The notes: generated by a model from the letters alone, not told the origin. A stretch of DNA of 64,000 nt from Meghimatium bilineatum (GCA_034231615.1 CM067316.1:25567791-25631790); one strand, 5' to 3'. Shown: positions 23,801 through 38,800, counted from the stretch's first letter. A program made the numbers and translations.

Positions 23801-26800
23801 CTTATACCGTTAAGTTCTGAATATAAACCCATCCGATTGTAGGCCGAGAACCTAATTATCCCTTCCCAAAAGTGGAGAAAGTCGAAGGTCCGACTATAGA
23901 CCGACATCTCCAACTTAACAATGCCGGCAATAATGAACTTCATCATCATAAGAAAGAACCGACATGCTAAATGGAAATACACAAACTTTTGCAACTCTAA
24001 GAAAATGGCATTCCTTTCATTTGCTTCACTCACGTAACTTGAATGAATCAAGGAATGAAACCCCGGTGGCTACTGTATTCTGGATCAATATATCCGAAAA
24101 TAATGAATACCCGGTAGGCTGACTTCCCTATCCATGACTATAGACGGTTTATGAGGTGGCGAGACTTTGGGGAGCAAAGTTTTTCCTGAATGAATTGTCT
24201 GGGCGTTATGACGCGGAACAGTGCTAGTGAATAGTAATTACTATGTAACTATTATGTCATGGCTTCTGACAGTGACGTTTAAGTGGGAAATGATGAAAGG
24301 CAAGACAGCGAGATCACATTTGTTTTTATAAGATACAGAAGAGTTTGAACTTTGTTCCTGGTTATGTTTACCGTGTGGGGAGAATACGGTAATAAAATAA
24401 ACATAACAGAGGATTGTGAAATTGATCTCATCTTCCACTAAATGTACAGTGGTTGGGGGAGGGAATCAATTATGGCGCAATTTTACTACAAAATGCCTAT
24501 GATGTGTTGTGATTTGGAACCTCGTTTCAAATCTTCTATAAAGAAAGATTGCATTTAGTCACTTATCTGAATGGCATCACATAATGTGAGGGAAACTTGG
24601 ATTGGTTGAGCCGATTGAAATGGGTAGGGCCAGTAGTCCATCTGCGGCCTCAGTGGGTTGAACTAATTACCGGTAACAGAATATAAGGCTGACTTAGCTA
24701 GCCAAGAATACTGCACAAGTAGTTTAGCTTCCAGTTCATACATTTTTATTGTCATTGTGATTTTATTCCTGTAAGTGTAAGCAGGAAAGGGGAAGATGAA
24801 TGGCCAGACAAAAACATGCCAGATCACGTTTGTTTGTAAAAGATACAGAAGAGTTTGAACTTTGTGTGACCTGTATGTTTACCTTATAGGTAATATAAAC
24901 TGAGGCACAGCTCAGACAGTTTCACTATTGATTTCTCTCCCCCATTCCCCTCCCTCCAACACTGCCTAAGCGGCAAAGTTTTGGATGTAAAAAATGTGAG
25001 TGTTTGTGCAAGACCGTAGTATGTAGAGTAAGACCTCTGTACAGAATTAATTAGGACTTCATTCTATATGTTTCTGATTATTGTCTTGGTCAATATTTAT
25101 ATACTTGGAGTCCCATGTTAAAAATTGGCAAGACCGACCAGCGACATGCACGGAAATACTCAAAATCTGCCTTTGAGGTGTTGTTTTAAATTTTCTGTAC
25201 ACGGGTATTATAGCCTAGTAGAAGGTCAGTAACTGTTGTAACATTTGCTTTACCGCAACAAGAAAGTGTGTGACAGTGTTTAGATTACTGGTAGTTAGTG
25301 TTTCCCTACACAAACAAGACTAGGCCTAAGCTACCAATCAGCTTAGGCTATGGTATTTCATTTGTTTTTTCCACAGACCATTACCGTATTTTGGTCAATA
25401 AATAACATCAGATACTGGTATACTTTTCTGACCAATTTCGATGATCAATTGAAACCTTTATGATAGAAATATATGTACTATAAACGGTACAAAAAACCGG
25501 TAATACTCTTTGCTAAAAATAGCGTTTCCGGGAAATTATTCTAAAAAAATGGCGGCGTGTCTGAAATAACGATATAGACCTAGTAAGTGAGTTTTTATCA
25601 AGAAATATTGGAGATTTCGAAGGAAATATTGTATGATATATAGAAATTAATGTAATTAGAGGCCTAGCATTTTGATAAGTACGCTCTAGATTGCTGGTGA
25701 GCCCTAGTCATTTTATCCTGGCTTAATATATCGGGACATGTGACTGGAATTTTTTTAAAGTATTTTTCTCCTTTTTTACTGTGATTTGGACATAATTTTT
25801 TTTTTTAAATTTGATGCTACTCGAATATAAGACGAAGAGTGTGAAGTCATCTCTGATTTTTGTCCAAAAATTCTCGGGTTATACACGGAATTTAACGGTA
25901 TGTGTTTTTTATTGTATCACTTGACATACTAATATTAATAAATAGTGTATGTGTAATATATCATTGGAAAGGGGAATGGATACAGAATATGAATATATAA
26001 GTACATTGATGGTATGTGATTACTTCACAAGGTTAGAGTTAGCCTTGTGAAGTAATAAAATATCAAATCACAGCCAGTATACTGGCGATTGGTCCTGTAG
26101 GCCCATAGTATAAAGCCAGTATACTGGCGATGGGTCCGGAAAGAGTTAAAGGGTACCATAGGCTAAGAGAAGAACAGGCAGGTTTTCAAAAGAACAAATC
26201 AGATAGTAACCCTACCTATAATAGAACAAAGCTTACAAGGATAAAGCTTATAATGGAATTCATCCCTATATATATCTGTGTGTATGTGCACACGTGAGTG
26301 TATATATATATATGAGATATGTTCAAATAAAACCTGTCTCAGCTGCATCTCTTATGTCAGCACATAAGGAGCGTGAAGACATCATGGCTGATGAAATACA
26401 TACACATTGATGAACAAATAGTCACATGGTCATTTTGATCATATGCTTAGTGTCATGTGCCCGGCCGTTGACAACATTGCTGGTGTGATAAAAAAAATCC
26501 ATCAAAATTTGACCAACAAGCAGTGATTCAGTTTCTTACGGCCGAAGGATGTCGACCAACCAACATTTATGATAGAACGCATGCGGTGTATGGTGGAAAA
26601 TGTGTTTTGAAGACTGCAGTGAAGGATTGGGCAAAAATATTTCTGGAAGGACGGCATACCGTATTGTTGCGTGTATAAATCCATCCGATAATAGGTCGAG
26701 GTACCACTTTCGAACCCTTTAATGTGGTCTGTTCCTAGAGAAATTTCTATAGCGTTTATGGTAAACACTACATTAGTATACTAGGTCTAGATGATAAACG

Positions 26801-29800
26801 TGAGTTGTTACTGGTAAATTGGTGTTGGCTATTTCATTTGGCACCCCCCCCCCCCAAAGACCGTTACCTTATTTCGGTTAATAAAAAAAATCAGATGCTG
26901 GTATATTATAGCTCTAGATATTTTATTATGGCTTGAACATATTGATAAAAACATGCAAGTCACAGGTTTTTTTACCGGTAAATTTTTCCCTCTGTTACCA
27001 TGATTTCATGTAATTTCTTTTTTAATTTGGCTGTACTCGTTTATAGACCCAGACCCCTAAATCAAGTTCTGATTTTTTTCCAAAAATTCTCTGCTTATAC
27101 ATGCAATTTGATGGTAACAAATAATCTTCCGCGGCCAGGTTAGGCATGTGTTGTTGTGACGGAAGACCCAACTTTCATGTCATGCGGGCGAACATTGTAT
27201 TGCATCAAAATACTATTCGCTTATTCTTGACAGCTGTATGTAGCTTGTCTAGTGTGTTCTTGTAGCCAAAATCATTGATGTTTACACTAGGCTCTTTAAA
27301 ATCCACCAACAAGAGTCCTTCTTGGTAAAAAAAAAGGCAGTAAGCATAACCTTTCCTGCATAAATTTGTGATTTGAATTTTGTGCTCTCTAATGATCGAG
27401 GATGTTTCCATTGCATTCTGGTTGCTGTGCTTCAAGAAGTAAAGTGGTGACACCAAAATTTGCCAACTGCTGCTATTAATGACGGAAATGCATCACTCTC
27501 TTCATGGTAATGCTGCAAATTGTTCAAACTGCACCCCATTCGTTCTTCCTTATGTTCAATTAATAACCATGGTACTCACTGAACACACCGTCCGATACTT
27601 CAGTTACTTCCAAATGATCATTTGAACTGTTCCTAATTACATATATAATTAATTAGCTAGCAAACGCAAACTTCACGACCATCAGAAGTATTGCTGCATC
27701 CATCTGGTGATGGCTTCTTCTGTCACAACTCGTGCCAAACTAAACTGTGGACGGTCATTTGTTACGTCACCCTTCCTGAAACATTCTTGTCCATTCTTCA
27801 CTGTTGTCTTCAAAATACATTTTCTACCATAGACTGCCTGCATTCTTTAATCACTACTCATTGGTAAAAATTTTTGACAGATCCTTTATCTCACTGGCCA
27901 AGGTGTTGACTGCCTGCACAGTACACTAAATATATGAAGAGAATGACCACATGTTCATTTGTTCATTGATGTGTACTTATTACATCAGTGATGACATTTT
28001 TATGTTCCTCATGTACTGGCATAGGTAATGCAGCAGAGGCGGGTTTCATTTGAATACGTCTCATAGGCTTTGTGGACCACTATAAGACATTTGACAGTTT
28101 AGATAGGAAGTGACTATGGAAGCTATTCAAGCATTATGGAGTTCCACCCAAATTTACAAACCTAATGACAAACAAATGAAATGAAGAATTCTCCATTAAT
28201 GACTTATGACAGACCCATTTGACATAAGACCACAGTGTTGTCTCTTGTTGCCATTTCTCTTTTTTGCTAGCTATAGATTAGATTATGAAATCAACAATAG
28301 TGGATATCAGAATTGGAATCCTTGACGAAAAAATGAGGGACCTGGATTTTGCTGATTATCTTGCATTCCTGTTAAAACAACTACACTCGGGTGAAAGAAA
28401 AGATGAATATTCTAAAATAAAGTCACAGCAAGTAGGCATGAATATACACAGAGAAAGAAACAAATTATGAAAGTAAATAGAGCTAATGGAAAACAGCTTA
28501 TAGTAAGTGAAATAGTACTAGATTAGGTAGAATCATACACTTACCTGGACAACAACATTGACAGAGGAGGAAAAGATAAGGATGACAGGATAAGAATACA
28601 GAAAGCAAAAATAAATGTTATTGTATTAAGAAGTATATGGAGATCAAAAGAAATTACATCAAATACACAACTAAGAATATTTAGCTAAAATGTTAAGATC
28701 AGTGCTCTAGTGTGGCCTAAAAACACAGAGTTCAACAAAAGGGACAACCAGAGAATACAAACATTCATAAATGGTTGCCTGCGTAAAATAAATGTTTGAA
28801 AGGGAGGGATAAGGCAACCGATGAAAAACTCATGTAAAGATCTAAACATACTCCAGTGAATGAAGAACTAATGAAATGGCACTGTAGATGAATAAGACAT
28901 ACATTAAAATCAACAAGCAGGCATTGTTCTGGAACCACCAGGAAAAGAGAAAAGAGGAAGACCAAAGAATACCTAGAGGAAAGAATTAAATGCGGACAAA
29001 GGCATGGTAGAACATGAAAGAGGAGGAAACAATAGCTAAAGATATGACAAGATGGAGGATGTTTGTTGATGACCTCTGCTTTGTGGGTAGCTAAAAATTG
29101 TATAAATAGATAACCTGCCAACCATTGAAACTATCTTGATAACAAACATATTTATTATATTAACATATATAACAAACAGACTTGAATATTTATGACATGT
29201 AAAAACAGCTGGAAGGCAACACAGTAATGAAACATTTCTATACAAATAAAGTACCATGCAGAAGACCAAAAAGATAGATAGATGGACAGCATATTTGAAA
29301 ATCTTCAAGAAGGTAGAGTCCATGAACTGGAGGAAGATGTCTACAGAAAGCTGGAGATAGATTGTATCTGTAGGAGAAAAAACCTTCATGTGTTGCAAAT
29401 GTAAGAAGAAAAATAAGAAGAATCTACCAGGAATGATTTTATTCAATACTTGAAATATCTTGTTACTGTCAAATTTTAATTTTAGGGGTGCTCTATTATT
29501 TAGATATTCTGTTAGTTTTTGTATCACTACCTGTTAATGATATTAAATTATTTTCTATTGATCCGGCTCTGCGGTGGTGAGATACAGAGCATGTCTGTGA
29601 TGTTATCTGAGGCAGTTGTGCATCCAGACTGTTCAGAAAGCAATGGCAAACTACATAACACAAATAGTACCAAGACAGTAACTATTGCCAAAAAATGTTG
29701 GGTTTATGTATACATCCTGAATAGAATGTGATACCAATTTTAAATAATTTTCTGTTGACAATCATTTACTAAATCAGATCTGAGGTAAATCAGTTGAAAG

Positions 29801-32800
29801 AGTCTCTGGCAAGAGTTAAAACCCAAAAGGATGTCTTAATCGCACGATGTAACAAGTTGAGGTATTTATTGTACAGCAATGAATTATAATTTTTGTTGGT
29901 GAATTCATATTGTCTTAATTTGTAAATAATTTTAAATAGGCCTTAGCTAATTGATATATTCACAAGCATAAATGTAAAAATTGTGGTGAAAGTTTTGACC
30001 ATTAACGTAACTGATTAATGGGTTGATTTTTTTGTTTTATATACATGTATATGTATGTGTGTACTCATATATTGGCAGCAAACAACAGTTATAAGAGTGG
30101 GTAAATGAAACAGAGAGTCAGGCAGGGTTGCATACTATTAGCAGATCTTTTCTTCCTATACAGTGAAATAATAATGGGAACAAAACACATTCCTGGAATA
30201 ATTGCAGGTGTACAACATAAACAACCTGAGATATGCTGTTGACACCATTCAGATTGCAAAAAGTGAAGAAAATAAGAAACTCCTGATCAACACAGTGGTA
30301 ACATAAAGTAAATATTTAAAAAAAATTAGATCATTAAATTGAGAAATTACAATTAGAAACAAAATAGAATAGGACAGGCAAAAGCAAATTTTTCACAAAA
30401 TGCAAAGCATCCTGTACAACAGGATCAGGTCTCTATCAATAGAAGTAAGGAAAAGAGTCTTTCAATGCTACATATAGTAACATCTGCCATATGGTAGCAA
30501 ATCACGAACAATAAATAAACAAACAAGTGGGAAACTAGAGTCAACAGAAATGTTTCTTCAGAAGAATGCTGAGAATCCCATGGATAGCTAGAAAAATAAA
30601 CAAAGATGTACTGGCACTGATGGAGATTGATGTCAAAAAGAAGTTACTTATGAACATCAGAAAGTAACAGTCGTGACAAGGAGATTAGCAGTACAATGTA
30701 ACAACAGACAAAATTGAGAGAAAAAGAGACAGAGTAGGCAAAGCGAGAAGGTACTGGATAGTTTGATGTTGTGGCTTGATGGAAAGTCTGCAGTAGAGCT
30801 GATACAGTGTTGTTGAGATCAATGATCGCCTATGCCACATGGCATGCTACATAATAATGATGATACGTGCATCATTTTTCATGGATATGAACTTACAATA
30901 AATGAAAATAGGCTTCCGTTTCAAGCATCAAAATAGGTACCAGATGGCAAAAGAGAAACTCTTTGCAAAACAATCATCAAAGAGGGTATATCTTTGGGTG
31001 TCAACAAAATACAAGAACTACACACAGCATCATCACATTACTCAAACTGAAGAACACTAATTTCTGGCCTATGCACCATATTCGGCTCTGAGGGAACATA
31101 GATGTGTGTTTGCTTGGACATGTATGAGTGTGTGTACTCCATGACAAAACATTGCCAGACAAAATATCCCAAGCAAAAATATGTCAAATAAAATATCTCA
31201 ATATAAACAAAAAAGTTGGAAAAAGTAATAGTAACAGAAAAATTGTTGACATAATTTATGGACAACCCCTAGGAGGTATGACATGTTTTCTGCAAACAGA
31301 AGATTGAGAGATATGGAATGACTAAGGTTGGTGGCACTCAGGTGTTTCCCTATACTAGGCTGGCAGCCACATGACACCTTTTTTGTGTTTCAACAAACTA
31401 GAAAAGTAAAATAACAAAGGTAGGCTGGATTGAGAAGTGTCACTAGACTTAGGTTAGTTGCTTATAAACATGCTGCTTATGGTAGACACATTTGTTGTTT
31501 TTCAACAAACTAGAAAAGTAAAATAAAGATGGGATGGACTGACGAGTGTCACTAGACTTAGTTAGTCTCTTATGTAAACATACTGCCTGGCCAGTTGTGT
31601 GGTCAGCGCATGCCACTGAGATAGTCAATGGGAGCATCTGAGGACTTGACAATAATGAGGAAAAAATGTGGACTCACATGATGAATGAATGGTCCAGGTC
31701 TAAGTTATAAGAAAGAAAGGGTCTGGTTCTAGTTTCTTATTTCAGAGGTTCTTAATTAGTAGTCCATTTTTAGTTGAGTAGTCTTTTAGTGGAGAGATTT
31801 ATAGTCAAGTGTTTAGTGAATGTTTTAGTCGAGCAGTATTTTAGTGGAGAGATTTATAGTCAAGTGTTTAGTGAATGTTTTAGTCGAGCAGTATTTTAGT
31901 GGAGAGATTTATAGTCAAGTGTTTAGTGAATGTTTTAGTCGAGCAGTCTTTTAGTGGAGAGATTTATAGTCAAGTGTTTAGTGAATGTTTTAGTCGAGCA
32001 GTATTTTAGTGGAGAGATTTATAGTCAAGTGTTTAGTGAATGTTTTAGTTGAGTAGTCTTTTAGTGGAGAGATTTATAGTCAAGTGTTTAGTGAATGTTT
32101 TAGTTGAGTGATTTGAAGGACTTCCAATCCATTCGTAAATTGTACATTCATTCTGATTTATAATTGTTTATTGGTTAAAGACTTTGTCCATCGAAGCTAG
32201 TAGCCAACTGCTATGTGGAGTTACAAAGTAAGATAGAAATTCAAACTTGATAATCAATTATAGACACTTATCAAAAGTTGCGTGAAGATTAATAAAAAGG
32301 ACTATGTGCAGCCATCAGAGGTCACCAATTCTGAGTAAGTAAATGTTGAAGGAGACTCTGGTACACTAGAAATTTTAGCTTCAATGAAATTTTGTGATGA
32401 TCTTTTATAAAGATAGCAACTTCTGCTACATCACAGAAAGGTTGTAGGAAATTTGTTTTAGGAGAATTTTTTGTGAAACTCAGATCTGGAGTTGGTGGGA
32501 AGGAGATATGAAAGTGTGATGTATGAACATGTCATGTTAGAGTTCATACTCTTGATGATAGTGTAGTTTTGGAGCATGGTCAACATGATCATGCACCTGT
32601 TTATGGTGGTGCTGCTGTAGCAACTTACTCGAGAAAACATGAGGCAATGTGATGAAAACACAGAAGGCGCTAGGCACATTGTGCAATATATTTTAAAACA
32701 AGTATAAATCTAGAGTGCACATCTTCTGCCTCAATCTTTAACTAGCGATGATTGCAGACATCATCAGAGAAAAGGAATGTATGATCAATACATGAACAAA

Positions 32801-35800
32801 TACAGACACAAAGTCAATGGCAGTCTCTTTCTGCACGTAACAGAACCAAATTTTGTTCAATTTGCAGCGCAATAGATGTGGATTTTTTTTCCAGAGCAAA
32901 CAATGGTTTGCTGATGGAACATTCTGAATCACCCCAGAGGGATTTGACCAACTGTATACAATCCATGCATTTGAGAATATTGAAATAATCCCATACGTTT
33001 ACGCACTTTTGTTTGGACATAGTGAAATCACATATCATAGCAGTGTGTTATAATTGAGTAAAGCATTTATTAGGGGACGTATGTGCACTTGGACTCACCA
33101 GAGGAAGTCACAATAAACATTAGAACAAGCGTCCTACTGTACGGGTAGACAGTTCTGTTTTCATATATACTTCTGGTAAAGTGATGTGGATTGGCGATGT
33201 ATTTTCTGTTTTTCTTCTTCTTCTGCAGCATTAATTCTCAAACTCCCGCTGGTCCTCTCTTATAGCAGGACAATGGTCCTACAAGTTTTCCAGCAGGATG
33301 TAGTCCAGAGAATAGAAATGCATTGTGTCGCCATTTTATTTGCACCAATGGTCTGACACATCAGTCTTCTGCAGTTTCTGCTTTTTTCAGTGAGGGAAGT
33401 TTTGGAGAGGAGTAAAGGTAAAACTATGTCCATGGCAGCAACCTGCCGTTGGGGATGAAGATAACTTTTCATGTACTAAGCCGCAGAAACTATTTTGTGG
33501 GGTGGCCAGTTCCCTTCCTTGCTGTCTTTGCCTTCCCTAACTCATGCGTCAGGTATGCATTTACAGCTGAGTCGACTGGAGGAGTGGTTGTGTCAACGTG
33601 GTTTTAAAGTATTGGAGTATATACAGTATATACAGTTCATGATCATCTGGAATCCAAACCCCAGAAATGAATTATTCTTCAGTACTATCTAACATACAAA
33701 GAGTGGCAGGTCTGGACAGAGGAATTAAAAACTTTGGGTTGCCTCTCTGACCTGTAGAAGACTGAATTTCAACCTAGCATCATAATTTACTAGCAAACAT
33801 GACCGCAGAAACGATCCCAGAAGAAAAGAGGAGATTGATGCCACAGAGTAAAATTCTGCCCACTAAAATATTATCATTTACATATCAGCATAATATGGAT
33901 CATGTCCTGCTTATTCTGATGTTTCCAACATGACATCCCTAGAACGCTGATGGGTTGGTTGGTTGGTTGCTGATCCAGCTGTCCATGGGCTCATGCCCTT
34001 TGACCTAATGCCATTGTGTGATATATGCATGTGTTTGTGAGCTGTTGTTTTGTTCCATATAATGTGTTTCATTTATCTGGCCCTGGAGATATTTATTTTC
34101 CTGATATCATCCAGCACTGGGCATTCAAAAAGGTGGTGGTCAACATTTTCATAGGGATGAGTGCACAGCCGGCACTCTGGAGTGTGTTGTGGTCTTATTC
34201 TTTTCTGATGATTATTAAGATGGTACATGTTCTGTGCGGTCGGAAGATACTCTGGTCTTTCCTTCCCAGGAGGTTGATATTGTCTTTAGGATTTGGGCTG
34301 GTCATATATTTATAGATTTCCCTCCCAGTGTTTCCCGTGGCTCATCTGTTCATCCAATTTTCTTTGTTCACAGATTTCATCATTTTAACTGTGTTCATGG
34401 TTGTTTGTGTATATGGCTGTTCTTGTTGAGCTCCCATCTTTGCTAGTCTGTCTGCCTTGTCATTACCATATAATGCTGGTGGGTTATGGATCTTTGTTTA
34501 AACAAAATTTGAAGCATATTGTATACATGACATTAGTATTCTACTATTGTTGAATGAATTTATGATGCCACAATACATCAAATTGTATTGCTAGTGCAAT
34601 GTGAATGATTGGCTTTTGAACTATGGGCTAATTCGACATGTTTGGTGTTTGATAGACAAGCTTATTATCAACTTATTACTACAATTGTTATTACTACTAA
34701 TGCTACTGCTACTGTTCTGATTATTATTACTATTACTGTTACAACTTCTGTCAATACTGCTAAAGTTGCCACGTCTGATACTACTAATGTTGCTCTGCTA
34801 CCAAGCTGATGTTATTGATATTATTATACATAGAATTATCATTGATATGTCATTATTCTTGCTCACAAATTTGCTTCTTTGTATTCAGAATTCATCACAT
34901 GTCCTTATGCAACAAAGTATTAAGAATGGAAGAAATTGAGAAACTTGAGACAAAAGCATTTAGGAGAGCGGTTGATGCATGTAGCTCTCAAAATGAAAAG
35001 GTAGCCTCATGTTGTTAATGTCTTATTTTGTGATGATGAAGTTAAGTCAATAATAAAACATAAATATAGAGAATAATAGCTCAACCAACAGTACCAATAC
35101 CAAATTGGCCACATGTCACGCCCTCTTGCCTCATGGAGAGGCAACTATTTTTAGATTATGCATAGGGTACTGTCACCTCTGAGGGCATGACATGTCACGC
35201 ATTCCAGACAGCAAATGTGGACTTGGCACCCGGCCACCCTGAGCATGTCCTTCAAACATGGCCTATCAGGAAGTCCAACATCGGCTTTGTCTGCAAGGAG
35301 CATCACGAAAACAAACTCGCTGGCGTGAGATATCATAAGTAGACAAGTTGTATTCATGAAATGAGTATTGAAGTCAGAAATAAGTGATAGGATAGGAGAG
35401 CAAAGGCAACAGTTCATGTTAGAGTCATATTTATCAAAGTAGGATTCTTACAATGTAACAACGGTCAAACGAGAGGGCAAGAGATAAAGGGAGAAAATAC
35501 TGGATAGTTTGACATCATGACATTAAAATCATGTGAAAATTGACACAGAAAATAGCAAAATCTTGGTTAACAGCAGAGACACAGAAAATCAGACTAACAT
35601 CATGATGAATGGACATAAGCTTCATGTGGTGAATACCTTCAAATACCTCGGATCCAGCATATGTAGCGATGGTTATTGCAAAGCAGAACTAAAAATAAGG
35701 CTGGAGATGGCTTTAGCATCCTTGTCAAGGCTAACGGTGATTTGGAAAAGCAAAATCAGTGTTGGAGTGAAAGTCAAACTGTATAAGTTGCTGGAGCTTT

Positions 35801-38800
35801 CTGTTGTGATGTATGATTGTGAGAGTTGGACACTCACTGCGTGCATGCAGAGAAGATTACAGGCTTTCGAGTATAAATGCTACAGATGAATTCTACAAAT
35901 CTCCTATAGGGAACATAAGACCAATGTGTATGTAAGAAATAAAGTAGAGATGTATGCAGGTGTGCAAGAATCATTGCCTTCATTAGCAAAATGACAAAAT
36001 CTAGCATGGTTTGGACATGTATGCAGATATGATTCCTTGTCAAAAACAATACTGCAGGGAACCATCGAAGGGGGGAGAAGCAGAGGAGGGAAAATAAAGA
36101 CACGGACAGACAACATCAAAGAATTAACAGGTTAGGATATTTCCACACTTATCCGCATCGCTGAGGATAGAAATCGGTGGAGGACTCTGTGTGCTGAAGC
36201 ATCCAATGTGGTACCCCAATGACCCTGAAGGGTTACAGGATTGATTGATTGAATCATCACAATAAGGCATTTAGGCATGGGTCGACTATGTCTATCTTGC
36301 ACAAGGTGTTCTGCTGTCAGGGAACTTCTCACACAATTAGATGTAGTGTCGCTGTGCCCATTGAGTTCTGAACTTATTCTCATCTTTGAGCATGATTCCG
36401 GTATAGGAAGCACTCTACAGTAGGATTGGGCTCTGGTCAATTTTCCCTCTTAGCAGATGTATCATTCACAGATATCTGAACACTTCATCCAAGTCTGTCT
36501 CTACACATAACTAGGAGCACCGGAAGACTGGCTGCTCTTTTCCCATGAGATATCCTTCTTGAAGATAACTAGAAGCTTGTTCTCGAGCTGAACAATGCTT
36601 TAGTTACGATTTCCATTCACGTTTTCTCCATTCTATGTGCGCATGACACTGCCCTCTAGTGCTGTGCTGTCCTCTCATTGTACTCAATATGTTAGCCTTA
36701 CTTCACCAGAGACTTGTGTACAATGCTTGATGCTCATGATGACATCTACTCATTTCAGAGCATTGGCTGCCCCTCCAATGCATCTGCATTTCGGCTGACC
36801 AGGCCTGAATTCCTTGCATGTGACATTGTGTATACTGGCGCAGAGGTGTTGGAGAACATATAGTTCAATGGCTGTGTTGCCAATCCTAAATTTTGTGGAC
36901 ATGTAACTGTGAGGTTAGCTGTGTCCTGTTCTGAAGTGTAGAATTGCAGCTTGTTCTGGTGTGTTCATAATGTGATAGTCATCTTGTGTTGGTGTCTGTG
37001 AGGTTAGCTGTGTCCTGTTCTGAAGTGTAGAATTGCAGCTTGTTCTGGTCTGTTCATAATGTGATAGTCATCTTGTGTTGGTGTCTGTGAGATTAGTTGT
37101 GTCCTGAAGTATAGGTTCTTATAGAAGCTTCATGGCATGTCATCTATACAATCCCGTAGTCGTAATCTTCGATAACAGTTACCATGTTGTGCCTGAACTA
37201 GTTACGGGCATGGCGTGAGTGGGCGGAACAACAAAGAAACTTGTCGCAAGGGCCAGAGTTGTGCCCTGATGTCAATGTCTGTTTCGGCAACATTAGACTC
37301 GAAACACCATTGAGTTGAGTGGCTGCTGAAACATAGGGCGGAGCACTTATGGGAATGCCCCACGTGCTGTGAGGCCAGTTTCTAATCAAGAATCAAGTTT
37401 CGCAACTTGTTCTGGTCTGTTTATAATGTGATAATCATCTTGTGTTGGTGTCTGTGGGGTTAGTTGTGTCCTTGTGATAGCCATCTTGTGTGGGTGTCTG
37501 TGGGGTTAGGTGTGTCCTTGTGATAGTCATCTTGTGTTGGTGTCTGTGGGGTTTAGTTGTGTCCTTGTGATAGTCATCTTGTGTTGGTGTTTGTGGGGTT
37601 AGTAGTGTCCTTGTGATAGTCATCTTGTGTTGGTGTTTGTGGGGTTAGTAGTGTCCTTGTGATAGTCTTCTTGTGTTGGTGTCTGTGGAAGTCTTTACTG
37701 AACTCACATAATCTTTTTAGATGTGATTTGGTAGAATGTGGAAAACATGTTGACTCAAGATATGAAGTGAATAAGTGCCAGCTGAATAGATCTGGTTCAA
37801 ATCCCATCTACTGACTTCTGATTTTAACCATTCAATCACATACTTCACGTGAACAGCAATAGTTAAAAGCAGTGTCATGTACAGGATAGGATTAAATTTT
37901 CGGTACAATACAAGAATAAGTGGACAAATCACGTGACAACATACCAACTTTTTAATTTCATATACGATTGCACTATCTCGGAAACTTAAAAAGCAGTAAC
38001 TTAAAATACCAATCTAGCTATTTGCGTGCAAGAACTGGTCATCCACCACCCACTCAGTGTGCAGCACGAATGTCGAGTCGTCAGGGCCTCTCATCGCGCA
38101 ATGTGTCGAATATTTTATGCATCAGTATATGCGTCTTTATCGAAATTTCGTTCCATTTTTATTTTAGCTATTTGTTCCGTAGAAACCTGTCCACTGATTC
38201 TTGTATTGTACCAAATTTTCATTTAATTTATTATGTTGTAAATATTTTTGTTAATGTCCTCTATTTTCTGTTGTATCAGGTTGCTTGTGCCTTGCAAAAC
38301 TTGGCTGTAAGTGTCCAGAAATTAATTGACCTGTACAGTGTACCTTTAGTGGACCAACCAGAATGCCAAGAAGAAGATGGTGATAACTTTCTGACACAAT
38401 GTAACTTGACAGAATACAGTACAGCAGAAGAAAAATTCTCTCATGATTTAACTGCCTTCACCAAGAAACAATTTTTTGAGGTTAGATATTTATGAGTTGT
38501 GTGAGCTTCATTTTCAAGTTGTTGAAACCTGAACAAATATGAATACTTGGACATGATATAACTGGGCTTGGGAGTGTCAGTTGTTGAAGCCTCAACAACT
38601 ATGGATACTTGGACATGATACAACTGGGCTTAAGAGTGTCAGTTGTTGAAACCTAAACAAATATGAATACTTGGACATGATATAACTGGGCTTGGGAACA
38701 AAATAGAGACCACTGTGACAATGATAGGAATTTATCATGTCACCTGTGTGCTACTGAGGTCTGATAGGGGAGTAAAGAATAACAACTATGTGGTCTGCCA

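Larger units (their letters stand above)
23341..29095 (+). mobile_element. Old LINE split by two DNA transposons
   Basis: LINE reverse-transcriptase sequence reads across three blocks. 23341-23750 has DKAAGLGITPTETIKAVKD-like sequence and SVSRKIIARISLNRL. 26150-26312 resumes with LREEQAGFQKNKS. 28068-29095 continues with FVDHYKTFDSLDRK, then LDFADYLAFLLKQ (YADD box changed to FADY), RHTLKSTS and a C-terminus like VDDLCFVGS. Target continuity shows that the TTAA element (23755-26145) and the mariner pair (26313-28063) inserted into it. Many stops; ancient. Confidence 0.75.

Noticed and set aside
33260-33472. Minus-strand 70-codon frame
   Set aside because: Overlaps a SINE family A copy; no homology.
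34609-34809. Threonine/isoleucine-rich 66-codon frame
   Set aside because: Translation of an imperfect ACT/ATT trinucleotide run; low complexity.
37968-38279. Open frame upstream of exon 5 as a longer first exon
   Set aside because: The residues before VACALQ do not resemble HAUS3, and a good acceptor sits exactly where homology starts; phase from exon 4 also fits.
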